Positions 1-10,973 of a stretch of 64,000 bases of DNA are shown piece after piece. The notes beneath the pieces were generated by a model. It ran no database searches and was not told the DNA's origin. It was given only the letters and a program-made list of their open reading frames with translations. The position numbers and the translations under genes are program-made. The stretch spans positions 3,534,001-3,598,000 of the forward strand of contig CP099418.1 of the NCBI GenBank assembly GCA_024114885.1, written 5' to 3'. The DNA is from Septoria linicola. Lineage: Eukaryota > Ascomycota > Dothideomycetes > Mycosphaerellales > Mycosphaerellaceae. The first letter of the stretch is position 1, and every line of letters begins with the position of its first letter.

Positions 1-218
1 CCTTGAGGGTAGGTGGAGTGGGTACAGCATGCTGAGGGTCGATGAGGCAAGGCCAGGTTCCTCTCACTGTGATTTCCTGCACTCGATCATCTCAAGGTCT
101 ACACTGAACCAGATTGCTATCATAGATTCAACAGGCATTTCAAGCACAGAGACATCGCTCCAACTAGACAATCACCCATCTCGAGAACTCGCGTCTTTAG
201 CTCAAGCTGGGGGCCAAG

Positions 219-831
219 ATGGCAGACGCTATCAACAACGAATCTTACAGGAAGAAGTACAATGAGCAGCCCAAGCTGGAGCATTTGTCCGAGGAGACGC
301 TGAAGGACCCACCGAAGCAGAGAACAGTACAGCAGCAGGAGAAGCAGGATAGACTAATCAAGAAGGAGAAGCGCGAGGCTGGTCTCGAGTCCAATCGATC
401 ACGATCATCATCGCGCAGAGAGCGAAGGAAACGCGTTCAGCAGGCAATGGAGGACGGCAAATACATGAAGACAGGTTCGTTGGAGGCGCTGGAGGAAGCG
501 GATGCCAATGGAGACCTGGAACAACAGCGACCCTTTGAGCGAATAGGACCTGACAGCACCTCCATGGACGGCCCCGTTACACATGCGCGAGCGATGCGAG
601 GAGAAATTCCCGTTCGTGGATCGAATCCAAACCAGCCTTATTACATCACGCCACAAGAAGAAGAGAGCAGCGGAGTACGCCGTCCCAAAGTAGATCAGAT
701 TGATTGTTGCTAACATTCTCTAGTCAGCTCTCAAAGACACAGACGGTCTCAAACTCACGCTAGAGGCCAATCTCGATATTGAGATCGAGCTCAAAGCCAG
801 TATTCGTGGCGACTTGACGCTTTCATTATAG
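219..831 (+). CDS. Conserved fungal protein of unknown function, two exons
   Basis: Two exons, 219-674 and 724-831, joined in phase 0 across a 49 bp intron (GTACGC donor, CTAAC branch, CTCTAG acceptor), give 187 residues. The first half is very basic and charged (RSRSSSRRERRKR near residue 70), probably disordered or nucleic-acid binding. The last 30 residues are quite different: an alternating hydrophobic/charged stretch containing LEANLDIEIELKASIRGDL. I recall this type of C-terminus from other filamentous fungal proteins, but I can name no function. Without splicing, the frame ends at 713 and loses this tail, which supports the intron. The start is the first ATG of the open frame. Confident that it is a gene, not confident of any role. 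Confidence 0.7.
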
Positions 832-1568
832 TAAGTTCATCCTCTCGCACCCCTCGTCCGGATGTAGTTGTGTCCCACCCCGAGCCCCAAGGGAGGCGCT
901 ATGCTACTGTTCTCCGAGCTCTAGAAGATCACACAGTAACAGTCGTGAACTTCTAGTGCATGAAGAAGTTCCACGCCGCGCGCGGCGTATACCTCAGAGC
1001 TGACATTTGTGGGCGGCGCGTAGTACGGGATAGTTTCGCTGACGGCTTTTGTCTCGCAGCGAGTAACGTCAATCGATCGAGGTGGAAGTGTATGGGGTTG
1101 TCCGGCATTGGAGCCGGCTATATGGCGTCTGTCGTGCTAGGCAGGCATAGCGTACAGCTTTGCTCGATCTGTAGTGAATGGAATGGACGTTGACAGGTTG
1201 GCGCATGCATTCCCAGCCAAGCATGGGATTATAGCTGTGCAGTATCAGTACTCTTCGAGGACAAAAGATTACAAGCCCGTGTTCAAACATGGGAAGCCAT
1301 AGTGTAGAGCACACTACCATATGAAGCCAAGTCAAAGGTTTGCCGTCAGTAGACATACGCTAATCCTAGCTTTCGCCATGGGTGGTGGGATGAAAGACTA
1401 ATGCTTCGTCCCTTCGATGGACGGCGCCAACGCTGTGCTTGAACAGTAAGGATACAGTAAGCAGTACCAGTTACCCCGATGTGCATGTTGTCCAAACCTG
1501 CAACCCGGAGCAAGAAGTGAGAAAAAGCCATCGAGGTCTCTTTTACAACGGCCAAGGCCATGCTTCGA
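832..1568. other. Intergenic, no gene seen
   Basis: This lies between two convergent gene ends and should hold both 3' untranslated regions. Short open frames here overlap on both strands and have no recognisable protein pattern. Confidence 0.5.
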
Positions 1569-2406
1569 TCAACGTCGCAGAACTGTGTAGTAGTAGATGA
1601 ACCCAAAGCCCGCTCCTGCCAAGTGCGCAGCGTAGTTAATTCGTGTTGACAAGCCAAACTCCATTGGCTGAAGTATACTGCGCTCAGTGAGCAGACCCCA
1701 AAGATCGCAAGCCATTTGCGCAGCTGGCATCACAAGCGCCGCCGACGCTTCCTCTTTGCCGTAGCTGTACGCTCGAAGAGGCAGAGCTGTTCTGATGGCC
1801 GCGAAGGAGTTAATGACAGCGCTGAAACCAAACGAGTAGCTCGGCGCTCTACGTTGAGTGTAAGACTCTTCTTTGCTCAACCACACCTGATAGGAATCAC
1901 ACAAAGGTCAGCAGTGCCAAAGGCATTTTCTCGAATGGTCGCGTCGTTTTGACAAGGCGCTGCAGTATCGCCATAACAAGAAGAGGCACGAGTTCTGAGT
2001 TAGCGCCTTTGGGCATTTACTCCACTTACCAGACTAGAGAAAACACTCGACCCTATCGCAATGCTGAAGACATGAATGTCGGTCAGGCCCGCGACGTAGC
2101 GCAAGTCCTTAGCATGCGACCACCGACCATTCGTGTCTATTTCTTTTGAGGTCCTAGCCACGCATATTGGGCAAATGCAAAGGCAGGAAAATTCGATAAT
2201 GCGAGAAGGTGAAAAGCAGGTCCATTGGAGGGTAATAGCGATAGCATCGGTGAACGCCATAGCTCATGAGATCGCGAGCTGCGGCGGTACGCAATGCGTT
2301 CGAGAGGTTGCACTTGTTTTTGAGCCTCAGATGAAAAGTCGTGCTGCCCCAGAAATTTGACCGATTGCCAAAGGCTGTCCAGATGGTGTAGGGAGATGCT
2401 ATCCAT
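1569..2406 (-). CDS. Rhomboid-like intramembrane protease (5' end uncertain)
   Basis: Proposed exons on the minus strand are 2406-2162, 2063-2030 and 1886-1569. The last intron has a strong GTAAGT donor and CTGAC/TATCAG acceptor. The first has a CTGAC branch and TTCAG acceptor but a weak GTGGCT donor. Phases join cleanly and give about 198 residues. The C-terminal half reads like a rhomboid core: a segment with IAIGSSVFSSLVWL, then GFSA in place of the usual GxSG (Ser is the presumed nucleophile), then INYAAHLAGAGFGF, matching the AAHLGG helix that carries the catalytic His. Short for the family, so an upstream exon is likely; an acceptor-like CCCAG sits just before the ATG. Which family branch (mitochondrial or secretory) is unknown. 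A decayed copy is the alternative. Confidence 0.45.
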
Positions 2407-2752
2407 CCTGGGCGTCGTCAGTCGTAGTGATAACCTCTGAGTCTTGTGTGTTGTGCGATGCCTACAGCTCGATGACGCTGCAGCAGTCTGTATATGTTGT
2501 CACCCAGGCTTGTTAAAATAGAGTTCATGATATATCGCATAGAGTTCGACCAGCACCGAACTCCTTGCTGCTCGCTGCCCGGATATCGAGTGCCAAAAGT
2601 TCTGGATCCAAGGCTTGGTCGCTTGTTCCTGGCAGACAATTTTGGCGCCCCGCGGACCCCACAATGTGCAAATCAGAGTTCCTAAGCTCGAAAGTTGTCA
2701 CGATAAGAACTCGAGAAGTTCTGTACAACATTGATTAGACAATCCTGCCAAA
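2407..2752. promoter_or_regulatory. Spacer between divergent rhomboid-like gene and ureG
   Basis: About 350 bp between a minus-strand and a plus-strand gene. It should hold the ureG promoter and probably an unresolved first exon of the rhomboid-like gene; several minus-strand frames are open here. No clear TATA element was seen. Confidence 0.35.
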
Positions 2753-3650
2753 ATGTCTGGCCACTCTCATTCTCACGATGGCGGCTCATCGCATTCTCAT
2801 GCGGCAGCAGATCATGGCCATACGCATGAAGTCCTGGACGGTCCAGGTTCTTTCCTGGGCCGGGAAATGCCCATCGTCGAGGGTCGTGACTGGAAAGATC
2901 GAGCTTTCACGATTGGTATCGGCGGGTATGTCTCTGAACTTGTCAGCTAGGGATGCACCGAAACGCACCCAGACTTACATTGCTGCGACACACAGACCTG
3001 TAGGTTCGGGCAAGACGGCGCTGATGCTTGCTCTCTGCCTTGCACTTCGTGAACAGTATAACATCGCAGCTGTTACCAACGACATCTTCACGCGCGAAGA
3101 TTGTGAGTTCCTGACGCGCCACAAAGCCTTACCCGCCGAGCGAATTCGAGCAATCGAGACCGGAGGATGCCCACATGCTGCAGTGCGCGAAGACATTTCA
3201 CAAAACCTCGCTGCATTGCAAGATCTTCAGAAGGAGTTTCAAACAGATCTGTTGTTGATTGAGTCGGGAGGAGATAACCTTGCCGCAAATTATTCGAGGG
3301 AATTGGCAGACTACATCATCTATGTTATTGATGTTAGTGGAGGTGATAAGATTCCTCGAAAGGGAGGTCCAGGAATCACACAAAGTGATCTGCTCATTGT
3401 CAATAAGACTGACCTCGCGGAGCTCATCGGCGCAGACCTCAACGTTATGGATAGAGACGCCAGGAAGATAAGGTAAGCTGCAAATGCTGGCATAGTGGGC
3501 TTTGAGCTGACACCCGATGGCAGGGAGGGGGGACCAACCATCTTTGCACAAGTGAAGAATGGCAAGGGCATGGACCAGATTGTGGACCTAATCTTGAGTG
3601 CTTGGAGAAGCTCGGGAGCAGCTGCGACGACGAACAATGTCAATAGATGA
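2753..3650 (+). CDS. ureG: Urease accessory GTPase UreG
   Basis: A nickel-delivery GTPase (SIMIBI class) that helps load Ni into urease with the UreD/UreF-type accessory proteins in the cytosol. Exons 2753-2925, 2996-3472 and 3524-3650 give 258 residues. The first intron (GTATGT) splits a Gly codon at the P-loop, which reads GPVGSGKT only after splicing (residues about 58-65). The CPH motif in GGCPHAAVREDISQN matches the known UreG metal/dimer site. Further GTPase signatures are ESGGDNLAANYS and the NKTD base-recognition motif. The N-terminus is His-rich (HSHSHDGG..HSHAAADHGHTH), typical of eukaryotic UreG and suited to nickel storage. No urease or other accessory gene is nearby, as usual in fungi. 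Length matches the family. Confidence 0.95.
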
Positions 3651-5003
3651 GGCCCGCGAAGTCTCGCGGCAAGAGTGATAGGATAGATTTAGGAGTCTTC
3701 GCATCGAGCACAGCGCCTGTAGCGCTCAGATAGTGATCTGGGATGAACTTCATTGTTCGCTCGTGTCTTCACTGGACCAAAGCCTACCGTGTCGTTCGTC
3801 AGCAACCAGATAGTGCCATGCATACCCAATTTGCGCTTCAGATTCGAATCACTCAGCTACGACCTCTTTTCGCAGTCAGTAGAGACGCAAGGCTTGCATG
3901 TAGTAAAGGTGCAAGGCTTGCACATGCAGGCACAGCATCAACCGTATAGCACGTTCCGGCACCAAGCTCTGCGTGTCCCGATCTGGCGTGGATTGCATGC
4001 AGCCGGCATTCTGGGAGAATTCGCACTGCTGCGCGTCGTTGGCTGTAAAGTCTCTCTAGTTGCATGGTCATCCTCGCGAATCGTCTCGTCGGCTTGGGGA
4101 CCGATTGGTGTACTCAGGAAGAAACGCTCGGTGGCCGAGATCTTGACCCAAGTTGTCAACATCTAACCAGGTGTTGTCGGTTGCATGCGACTTCGAAGGC
4201 TGCAGACTGGAGAACACCGATGACAGGATCGTCATAGTGCAGCAGCTCGAGCTCTGCGGGCGACCTGCAGGGGTCAGAGCCTGCTGAGTGTTGATGTATA
4301 TTTGGTACTTGTCTCGGAGTCATGTATCGGGCCCAGCATCAGCGCCAGCAGATCGGAGGGGTGCTTCTTCTGGTACAGCTAGCCAATCTGATCACTACTG
4401 ACATTATTGCGACAGAAGAGCGTGCGGTTGAATGTTGCTCTGTGAGGTCGTGTTTACTGGGAGTAAGGAGGAAACACGCTATTTGACCAGATCGGCCACT
4501 AAGTTAGTTAAAAGTTAGCGCCATCCTGGCTCAGGCTCAGGTTACCATTTCGGGGTGCATTTGTACGTCCGTTGCATGTCGTGGAAACAATAATTCTGGA
4601 GAGCTGCTCGCGTGCTGCTTCGCACCTGCCCAACGCGTGCAACGAGTCAGCAGCAATAGCAGCTCTAGGGAGGCGTTTGTCTCTTGATCAGATGTAGCAG
4701 TGGTCGAGCGAGTGGCTTGCTGCTGTACGAGACGACCAAGTGCTTGCATGCAGGAAAGGGCGTCTCGATTCAAGTCTCACATGGCAGATGGACGGCAGAA
4801 CGACATTTGACGACGACACCCTTCTTCTCCTTCTCCTTCCCTCCTCCTTCCACCGACGCGACACACACACCTATAGCGCGTTGTCGCTGTGTGACCATTG
4901 ACGCTGTCGCCGACAACTCGGATTGGGCCTAGCAAGCCACACCAAGTCGTCCGTGGCACCGAACAAGCAAGGGCAACACCAGGTCGACTGCTCGCAGACC
5001 ACC
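3651..5003. other. Intergenic and promoter of the GAS2-domain gene
   Basis: A 1.35 kb stretch without a convincing gene. A 137-codon plus-strand frame at 3753-4166 has no recognisable pattern. A near-duplicate of GCAAGGCTTGCA occurs at about 3889 and 3910. The right end holds a pyrimidine-rich promoter tract. Confidence 0.5.
4819..4853 (+). promoter_or_regulatory. Pyrimidine-rich tract upstream of the GAS2-domain gene
   Basis: A run of CTTCTTCTCC-type pyrimidines about 150 bp before the ATG at 5004, followed by a short CA repeat. Such CT tracts are common near transcription starts of strongly expressed fungal genes. This is positional inference only. Confidence 0.4.
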
Positions 5004-8000
5004 ATGGCGTCGGCCGGTCATCCCTTCGTGAACCCGCCCCGGCTGCCTTCGCCCACCAAGGCCCGGATACATGCCCGCAAGCCCTCTCGATCGCCCGTTC
5101 GACACAATGTTCGCGACTCGGACTCCCTCCTCCGCGATCTCTCGCCCACTGCGACTCTGCGCGCCTTCGTGACCGATCCCGGCGATATGAGCTCTAGCTC
5201 TGATGCTCTGGTTGCGAGCATTCGATCTGCCACCATGTCGGAGCGCGGTTTGGGCGCGAAGGCGGCGCAGACATGTCTGGATCTGCGCAACTGGGCACGG
5301 GAGATTGAGCATTGGGAATGGCCGGGCACGTTTGCAGAGCCCAGACTGGCGCAGAAGACGGACCTCCCCATAGAGTCGCATCGTCGCTTGCATGTTGGTA
5401 GTGAGAGCCGTCAACATGCTGGGGAAGACCATGAGGAGTACTGGGGCAGCTTGCCAGCTCGCGTGGTGCAGGAGTATGAGCGACGTGCTGATGAGATTGG
5501 ACAAGGTCTGGATGACATTGATGTGGAGGAGCTCAAGGACTATGTCTTGAACTCGCACTATCGTGTCAATTCGCGGCCACCGTCGAGAGGAGACAGCATC
5601 GGCGACTACAGCAGCACTGCGGCAGAGCTGAAGAGATTAGATGATTTCACAGCATTGGTCACTGCCACGATTCTGCAGGCCCTACCGTTCCTTTCGCGAT
5701 TGCATTCTTTACTTGACATGTGGACAATACGACTTATAATTCTTCGAGGAGCACCGCGGTTCTTACATGATCTGCGACAGTCAAAACTAGACCTGGACCG
5801 CTGCTGGGCAGCAATTGCCAGCTCTCCGAACATTGATTCGCTTTCATCCAATGGGACCGATTACAACCGTGCCACGATGCTGAGGATGAAAGCAAGCATT
5901 GAGCACCAAATTGGAAGTCTGGGACGCCGGCTGGACCGCTTCCTGGACGATTTGGAAGGTCGCAACGAGTGTGTGCCAGATGAATGGATTGATGAGTTTG
6001 AATCCTTGGAGTCAGCCTACAGTGCATTCATTGTACACGCGGAGAGAACAGTCGTCGAGAACGAGTGGCGAGACCATCACAACGCGGTCACACCCGAGCT
6101 TCACGCTCACTCTAACACAGCTATTCCCCCTGGTCTTAGTGGGCGTGAAGCTTTGCCAGGCTTCTCAGAGAACGAGGACCCGATGTCAGACGATGATGCC
6201 GTACGGAGACCTTCTCAGAGCATACGTTCAAGTGTGGACGAAGCACAGCTGGCCCGCCTTTTAACGGTTCCGGAAACACAGCATGCATCTGCCACCGAGA
6301 CCGAACAGAATTCTATTGCAGGCACACCAAGTGATGATCGATCGTGGTCAGCCAGCAACAGGTCAGTTTCTGTGCCTATGAGTATGGACTCGCAGCACAT
6401 TCCTGGTCTCGTTGCGAACGCGGACGATGAACTGCAAACGAGCGCTGGACGCGACGGGATCTCGAGATCGGCATCGACCAACTCGCAGCACAAAGCAGAA
6501 GTGACAGGGTCCATCGCAGCAAAGCGAGCCGCGTTCCTTAGAGACATCGAGCGGAATCAGTCGCTTAACAAGTCGACTCAGAGCCCTGTTCGACCCTTCG
6601 AGCGCGCTAGCAACGCGTTCACGCGGCTATTCAAGAAAGACAGGAGTCCGGAGCATGTCGTTCCCAAAAGAATAGGGAGCAGGCTCGCCAGCGACACCGC
6701 TTCGTCTGCAGAGCGGAGTGCACTGTCTCCGGTGTCCTTTGCGAGCTCACGGTTCAATTCAGTCAGTCCTACAATGTCTACGCACTCCGGAAAGGGATCT
6801 TCTAAGAGCTCCGTGGACGATCTTGAGCAACCCAAGGTGCAAAGTCCTCCAAGTGACAATCCAGACAGTAGTGTTGATGGGAATCTGGTGAGAACTGCGT
6901 ACCATGCACAAGCGACAAAATCTGCAGAATCATCCGCAGCTGGGCCAGCTATGCTTCGCGATCTAGAGACAGACGACAGCTCATCGTCGCCATTCCACTC
7001 GCCCGAGCGCGAAGACTTCCCCGAACATTGGCCATTCACGACTTTGCCCGAGCATGAGTCGCGCGTGGAAAGCTCCACAGCCAGTGCCCGAATGGCCGGT
7101 GCAGGGTCTGAGACGCCCACCCTGGCAATGGACACTGATGCATTCGATAGAACTTTCATCGAGAGTTTCCCGCAGCCTGGCAGTCAATTCGAGCAGACTT
7201 CGAGCCCGCGTGGGAGTGTCAGGCGTGCCTCTCTGCCACGATCGCAACGGATGAGCTCGGGAGAAGTGCCACGTCTATTACCAGAGCCCAAGTGGGCACC
7301 AGTCCACCAAGTTGAACGCCGTGCGTCAGCTTCTTCAACAAGGCCGAAGACTGCACCATCGCAACCGGCTCAGACGATAGCCGCGCACAATCTGTTGGTA
7401 AAGTCAAATGCTGAGCTAGAACCGAGCGACGGAGAGACTGCGAGCGTCTACAAGGTCAAGCGGGCCTCAATCGCTTCAATCGAGGCTTTCTCACGTTCGG
7501 AATTGAAGAGCATTGATGTGCCAAGGAACTCACGTCAAAGTAGTGTCTCATCACGGCGCTCGCCACCTCGGACACCTGCAGGCTACTCGCGAAGAGCATC
7601 AGCCATTGAACCTTCCGTGGAGCGGGCTTCTGTGGACGATAGCGCAACAGCGCAAAGCACTTCGGCCGAGGCTGCAGTTTTGCCACGACGCTCCAGCCTT
7701 CCGACACAACACTCGCCGCCGTCAAAGCTGGGAACTCCTATCGTCACTCATACTAGCCCAGTTGCAGAGCAAGACTCAACTTCACCGACCTCTCCTTCGG
7801 CGCCCCTCAATATGGTCATGCGGAAGCTTCGCAGCAGCAAGAATGTCACACGACTCGAGAAGGCGTCTGCCTCATTCCCAAATGGAACAATAGATTCGCC
7901 TAGACACGATCCACACGCAGACCACTTTGACCGACACGTATCAGAAGTGCTCGAGACGCTCCCTGCGCCGATTCGCTTCAAAGCGAGAGCAGGCGCGGAA

Positions 8001-8879
8001 ACCCCGATCAGCCGGATGCGTGGCTACAGTGGACCACGGGCGAAAGCCTCAAGTCTACGTGCGGCACCAAAGGGAGGCGATATGATCATCGCGCCCGCTG
8101 ACAGCTCGCCCAAGAAGTCTCGATCTTCGGCAGATCCAGAAGTCAAGTTATATCACTTGACTCATACTGGCCGAGAGGATCCAATCAAGCTCTTCGTGCG
8201 CTTAGTTGGAGAAGGCGAGCGCGTGATGGTGAGGGTTGGTGGGGGCTGGGCAGATCTTGCAGACTATCTCCGTGACTTTGCAAATCATCATGGAAGTCGC
8301 ACAGTTTCAGAAGGTAATCTCGAAGTGGCTGCGTTGCCCACTGCACCTCTGAGCGCACGCAAGACTAGTAATCCTGCGGAATACCTCGGACGGGCAAAGA
8401 CCCCAACAACTCCAAGAGAGATTACAAGACCAAGTAGTAGTGGAGATGAGGACATGCCTCTTAAACGCCCGCCTTTCGACATGCGCGAAAGCGCGCTCAG
8501 TGTGGCTGGCACACCTGTGCATGCCGCTACAATTTCGACACCCAAGTCCTCGAAGTCAAGCTCCTCAAACTCGCGTCCTTCGACTGCTGGCGCCTCGAGA
8601 CCGTCTAGTAGACAGGCTCAAAATGTTACAGCAGGCGATGTAGGGCTCTCAGGACCATCAAGTGCTACCAAGCGCGTTGGCCTGCCGGCCGAAAAGGAAA
8701 GATGGGTGGAAGGCATGATTGAACGGGCGAAAAAGAGTGCCAGTGCAGAGAAGAGCAGGGAAGACAGGGAGAAGTACTTTGGCGAGCTGGGCAAAGCTGG
8801 TGGCACTAGGAGGGTGATATTCAGATCTGGAAGCGGTACCGGTACCCCTGCGCCGCTATCCGATAAGACCAATAGGTGA
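5004..8879 (+). CDS. GAS2/GAR-domain protein, probable microtubule-associated
   Basis: A single 3,876 bp exon encodes 1,291 residues. The start chosen is ATG 5004 in an ACCATGG context; the open frame runs further upstream but without an earlier ATG. Residues about 40-390 form a predicted helical region, followed by about 650 residues rich in Ser, Pro, Thr and charge that are likely disordered and phosphorylated. Near residue 1062 is LFVRLVGEGERVMVRVGGGW followed by ADLADYLRDFANHHG, the core of a GAS2-related (GAR) domain, known to bind microtubules. A basic C-terminal tail (PAEKERWVEGMIERAKKSAS) follows. No calponin-homology domain is present, unlike animal GAS2 or spectraplakins; this arrangement is the one I associate with filamentous fungi. 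A role in microtubule or cell-tip organisation is inferred from the domain. Confidence 0.85.
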   Translation: MASAGHPFVNPPRLPSPTKARIHARKPSRSPVRHNVRDSDSLLRDLSPTATLRAFVTDPGDMSSSSDALVASIRSATMSERGLGAKAAQTCLDLRNWAREIEHWEWPGTFAEPRLAQKTDLPIESHRRLHVGSESRQHAGEDHEEYWGSLPARVVQEYERRADEIGQGLDDIDVEELKDYVLNSHYRVNSRPPSRGDSIGDYSSTAAELKRLDDFTALVTATILQALPFLSRLHSLLDMWTIRLIILRGAPRFLHDLRQSKLDLDRCWAAIASSPNIDSLSSNGTDYNRATMLRMKASIEHQIGSLGRRLDRFLDDLEGRNECVPDEWIDEFESLESAYSAFIVHAERTVVENEWRDHHNAVTPELHAHSNTAIPPGLSGREALPGFSENEDPMSDDDAVRRPSQSIRSSVDEAQLARLLTVPETQHASATETEQNSIAGTPSDDRSWSASNRSVSVPMSMDSQHIPGLVANADDELQTSAGRDGISRSASTNSQHKAEVTGSIAAKRAAFLRDIERNQSLNKSTQSPVRPFERASNAFTRLFKKDRSPEHVVPKRIGSRLASDTASSAERSALSPVSFASSRFNSVSPTMSTHSGKGSSKSSVDDLEQPKVQSPPSDNPDSSVDGNLVRTAYHAQATKSAESSAAGPAMLRDLETDDSSSSPFHSPEREDFPEHWPFTTLPEHESRVESSTASARMAGAGSETPTLAMDTDAFDRTFIESFPQPGSQFEQTSSPRGSVRRASLPRSQRMSSGEVPRLLPEPKWAPVHQVERRASASSTRPKTAPSQPAQTIAAHNLLVKSNAELEPSDGETASVYKVKRASIASIEAFSRSELKSIDVPRNSRQSSVSSRRSPPRTPAGYSRRASAIEPSVERASVDDSATAQSTSAEAAVLPRRSSLPTQHSPPSKLGTPIVTHTSPVAEQDSTSPTSPSAPLNMVMRKLRSSKNVTRLEKASASFPNGTIDSPRHDPHADHFDRHVSEVLETLPAPIRFKARAGAETPISRMRGYSGPRAKASSLRAAPKGGDMIIAPADSSPKKSRSSADPEVKLYHLTHTGREDPIKLFVRLVGEGERVMVRVGGGWADLADYLRDFANHHGSRTVSEGNLEVAALPTAPLSARKTSNPAEYLGRAKTPTTPREITRPSSSGDEDMPLKRPPFDMRESALSVAGTPVHAATISTPKSSKSSSSNSRPSTAGASRPSSRQAQNVTAGDVGLSGPSSATKRVGLPAEKERWVEGMIERAKKSASAEKSREDREKYFGELGKAGGTRRVIFRSGSGTGTPAPLSDKTNR

Positions 8880-9248
8880 GACGCTGAGGAGCAGTGTTGT
8901 GTACATCAGACTTGTACAGTATTCGGCAGGGGCACTAAATCATGAGAGACAGGATCATGCATTGAAAACAGGCGGTTCGTAGTGGGAGGACAGTTTAGAT
9001 ACCCCAAATAGTAGATACGTGACAGTACACATGACATTCAGCCACTGATGCGTATAAATTTCTGTCTTCTCCGGTAACGTTTGTACTCACGAAATTGGCG
9101 TGGGGCCCGTAGTGGCACTCTGCTGTCGCTTACAAGTGAAGCAGACGCCAAGGTGCATGAAAAGTGAGCTCACACAAACAGTCCATATTTCTTCTCGCTC
9201 GCTCCACCTCCTACGAGAAATTCAAGTCAATCACCAGAACTCGCGGCC
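8880..9248. promoter_or_regulatory. Short spacer, 3' UTR then promoter of coiled-coil gene
   Basis: Tandem genes are separated by 369 bp. A pyrimidine-rich leader (TTTCTTCTCGCTCGCTCCACC, 9187-9207) precedes the ATG at 9249. Nothing else was seen. Confidence 0.4.
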
Positions 9249-10781
9249 ATGTCGCTCGAGCACCCAAGTATGAGACGCCGCATGCAGCGCCGACAGGAAA
9301 TGCTCAATATCGGACTCAATCCTGGCGGAGCAGTGTCTGAACTGAATCAGAAGGTAAACAAACAACCCTCACCCTCCCCAAAGCACAAGTTCGCGGCTGG
9401 TCTCTCTCTGTTTTCGCGCGGCGCCAACAGCAATCTCATTATGAAGCAGCAGCAGCAGTCAGTACACGTCCGGGGCAACTCTTTTGACACTCTTGCCCCT
9501 TCATTCGTCACCAGCACTTGCAGCGAGTTGTCCATATTCAGCGATTATGGACTTCATCGGGCCCTCAACGCAGCGATTAAAGTGCCCAACGAGGAGAACC
9601 CCATCGCGACGATCAAGGACCGAAAGAATGCCAACTACATCGAGAAGATGGCCAATCGACACGACGTCTTGAAGCGTGAGCTGGACGAAGCGATTGCCGC
9701 TTTCAGGAAGGTAACAGCTTCGCGAGACGAGAACGAGGACGTCCGGCTTGAGAACATGCTCAACCGGAGATTCTTGGAAGCTAACAACCTGCTCGCTCGC
9801 CGCAGCCGCGACTACAGCTGCTTTTTGCACGACATCAAGGAGCTTCACGGGTTGCCCAAGATGAGTCGGCAGGAGCTGAATTTGCGCTACACTGTGCGCA
9901 AGGCCAATGAGAAGGCCAATTGGGAGGATAACGATGCGCCAGATGTGAAGCACCAGTTGCGGGAAGTCCAAGACCAGATTGTTGACCTTGAGCTCGAACG
10001 CGAAGACCTCATCGAGCGCACTGGTGCCGTGGACGCTCTCGCCGAACAGGTGGCTTATGTTGAGCACCTGAACACAAGCCTGTCACGGGAGCACTCTCGA
10101 GTTTTGGAGCGGTTTGCCAGTAAGGAGCGTCTCTGCGACAAGCACATCGACGCGGTTGATCAGCTCATCGAGGACATCGCCTACTACGAGCATCTCAACG
10201 CTCAGAAAGACCGGGCGAACGCTGAGGTCACCCAAGATCTCGACAACGCTACGCGCGTAGGTCAGATGATGCGCCGTGACCTCGAAGTTCAGCGTGACCA
10301 TGCTGTCGATCTCAGCAAGCAGCTTCAGAACACACAGAATGATGTACGCAACTACCAGAGCCACCTGAGCTTTGCCAAGTCGACCGCAATGCAACTCAAG
10401 GACGAGAATAGGACTCTGCGTCGTGAGATCAATCGCCTCAACGATCAGTGTGATCGAGCGCACGACGAGCTCGAAGACTTGCATGCTGAGACACAGCGTA
10501 TGAAGGTCGAGAAGGAGAGAATGCAGGAGATTCGCGAAATGCAGCGTGAGACCAACGCGCACCTGCGTCGCGAGTTTGAGGAAATGCGTGGCCAGTCGAT
10601 TGAGAAGACCGTACACTTCGAGCGCAAGACTGCGCTGCACCGAGTGGAGAGATCCAGCCTCTACAACTATGCGGAGAAGGTCAAAGGCGAGCTGGCATCA
10701 CTTAGATCTTGGGTCACGCGTCGCGATAGTGTCGTGAGCAGTGGCACCGAAGGCGAGATGGGGCGCTCTGCGTCCGCTTGA
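9249..10781 (+). CDS. Coiled-coil protein of unknown function
   Basis: A single exon of 510 residues starting at ATG 9249. The first 100 residues are basic and then Ser/Gln-rich (a KQQQQ run near residue 67). From about residue 110 to 490 nearly everything is charged helical heptads, for example VRDYQ-like segments, REINRLNDQCDRAHDELEDL and MKVEKERMQEIREMQRETNA, indicating a long coiled coil. There is no transmembrane segment or signal peptide. I recognise no family; a cytoskeletal or scaffold role is only a guess from the architecture. It converges on the Pol iota gene with 192 bp between stop codons. Confidence 0.75.
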   Translation: MSLEHPSMRRRMQRRQEMLNIGLNPGGAVSELNQKVNKQPSPSPKHKFAAGLSLFSRGANSNLIMKQQQQSVHVRGNSFDTLAPSFVTSTCSELSIFSDYGLHRALNAAIKVPNEENPIATIKDRKNANYIEKMANRHDVLKRELDEAIAAFRKVTASRDENEDVRLENMLNRRFLEANNLLARRSRDYSCFLHDIKELHGLPKMSRQELNLRYTVRKANEKANWEDNDAPDVKHQLREVQDQIVDLELEREDLIERTGAVDALAEQVAYVEHLNTSLSREHSRVLERFASKERLCDKHIDAVDQLIEDIAYYEHLNAQKDRANAEVTQDLDNATRVGQMMRRDLEVQRDHAVDLSKQLQNTQNDVRNYQSHLSFAKSTAMQLKDENRTLRREINRLNDQCDRAHDELEDLHAETQRMKVEKERMQEIREMQRETNAHLRREFEEMRGQSIEKTVHFERKTALHRVERSSLYNYAEKVKGELASLRSWVTRRDSVVSSGTEGEMGRSASA

Positions 10782-10973
10782 CCACCACGCTCGCCCGCAT
10801 CCAGAGCCTGAGCGCTTGCGCCTTGGATTTTGGCGGAGAAAGCGCCAGATTGGTCCGCATGTGACAGGATACCACCAGAGTTGGTGCACAGTAATATTGA
10901 CGTAGACTGAAAAGCCTCGTGCCAAAGACTGCACTCCCATCGTTCAGGCCTGCTTTTACGTCCACTGCTGCTA

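Noticed and set aside
3753..4166. 137-codon plus-strand open frame upstream of the GAS2-domain gene
   Set aside because: No family pattern, odd composition, and a competing minus-strand frame in the same place; probably chance.
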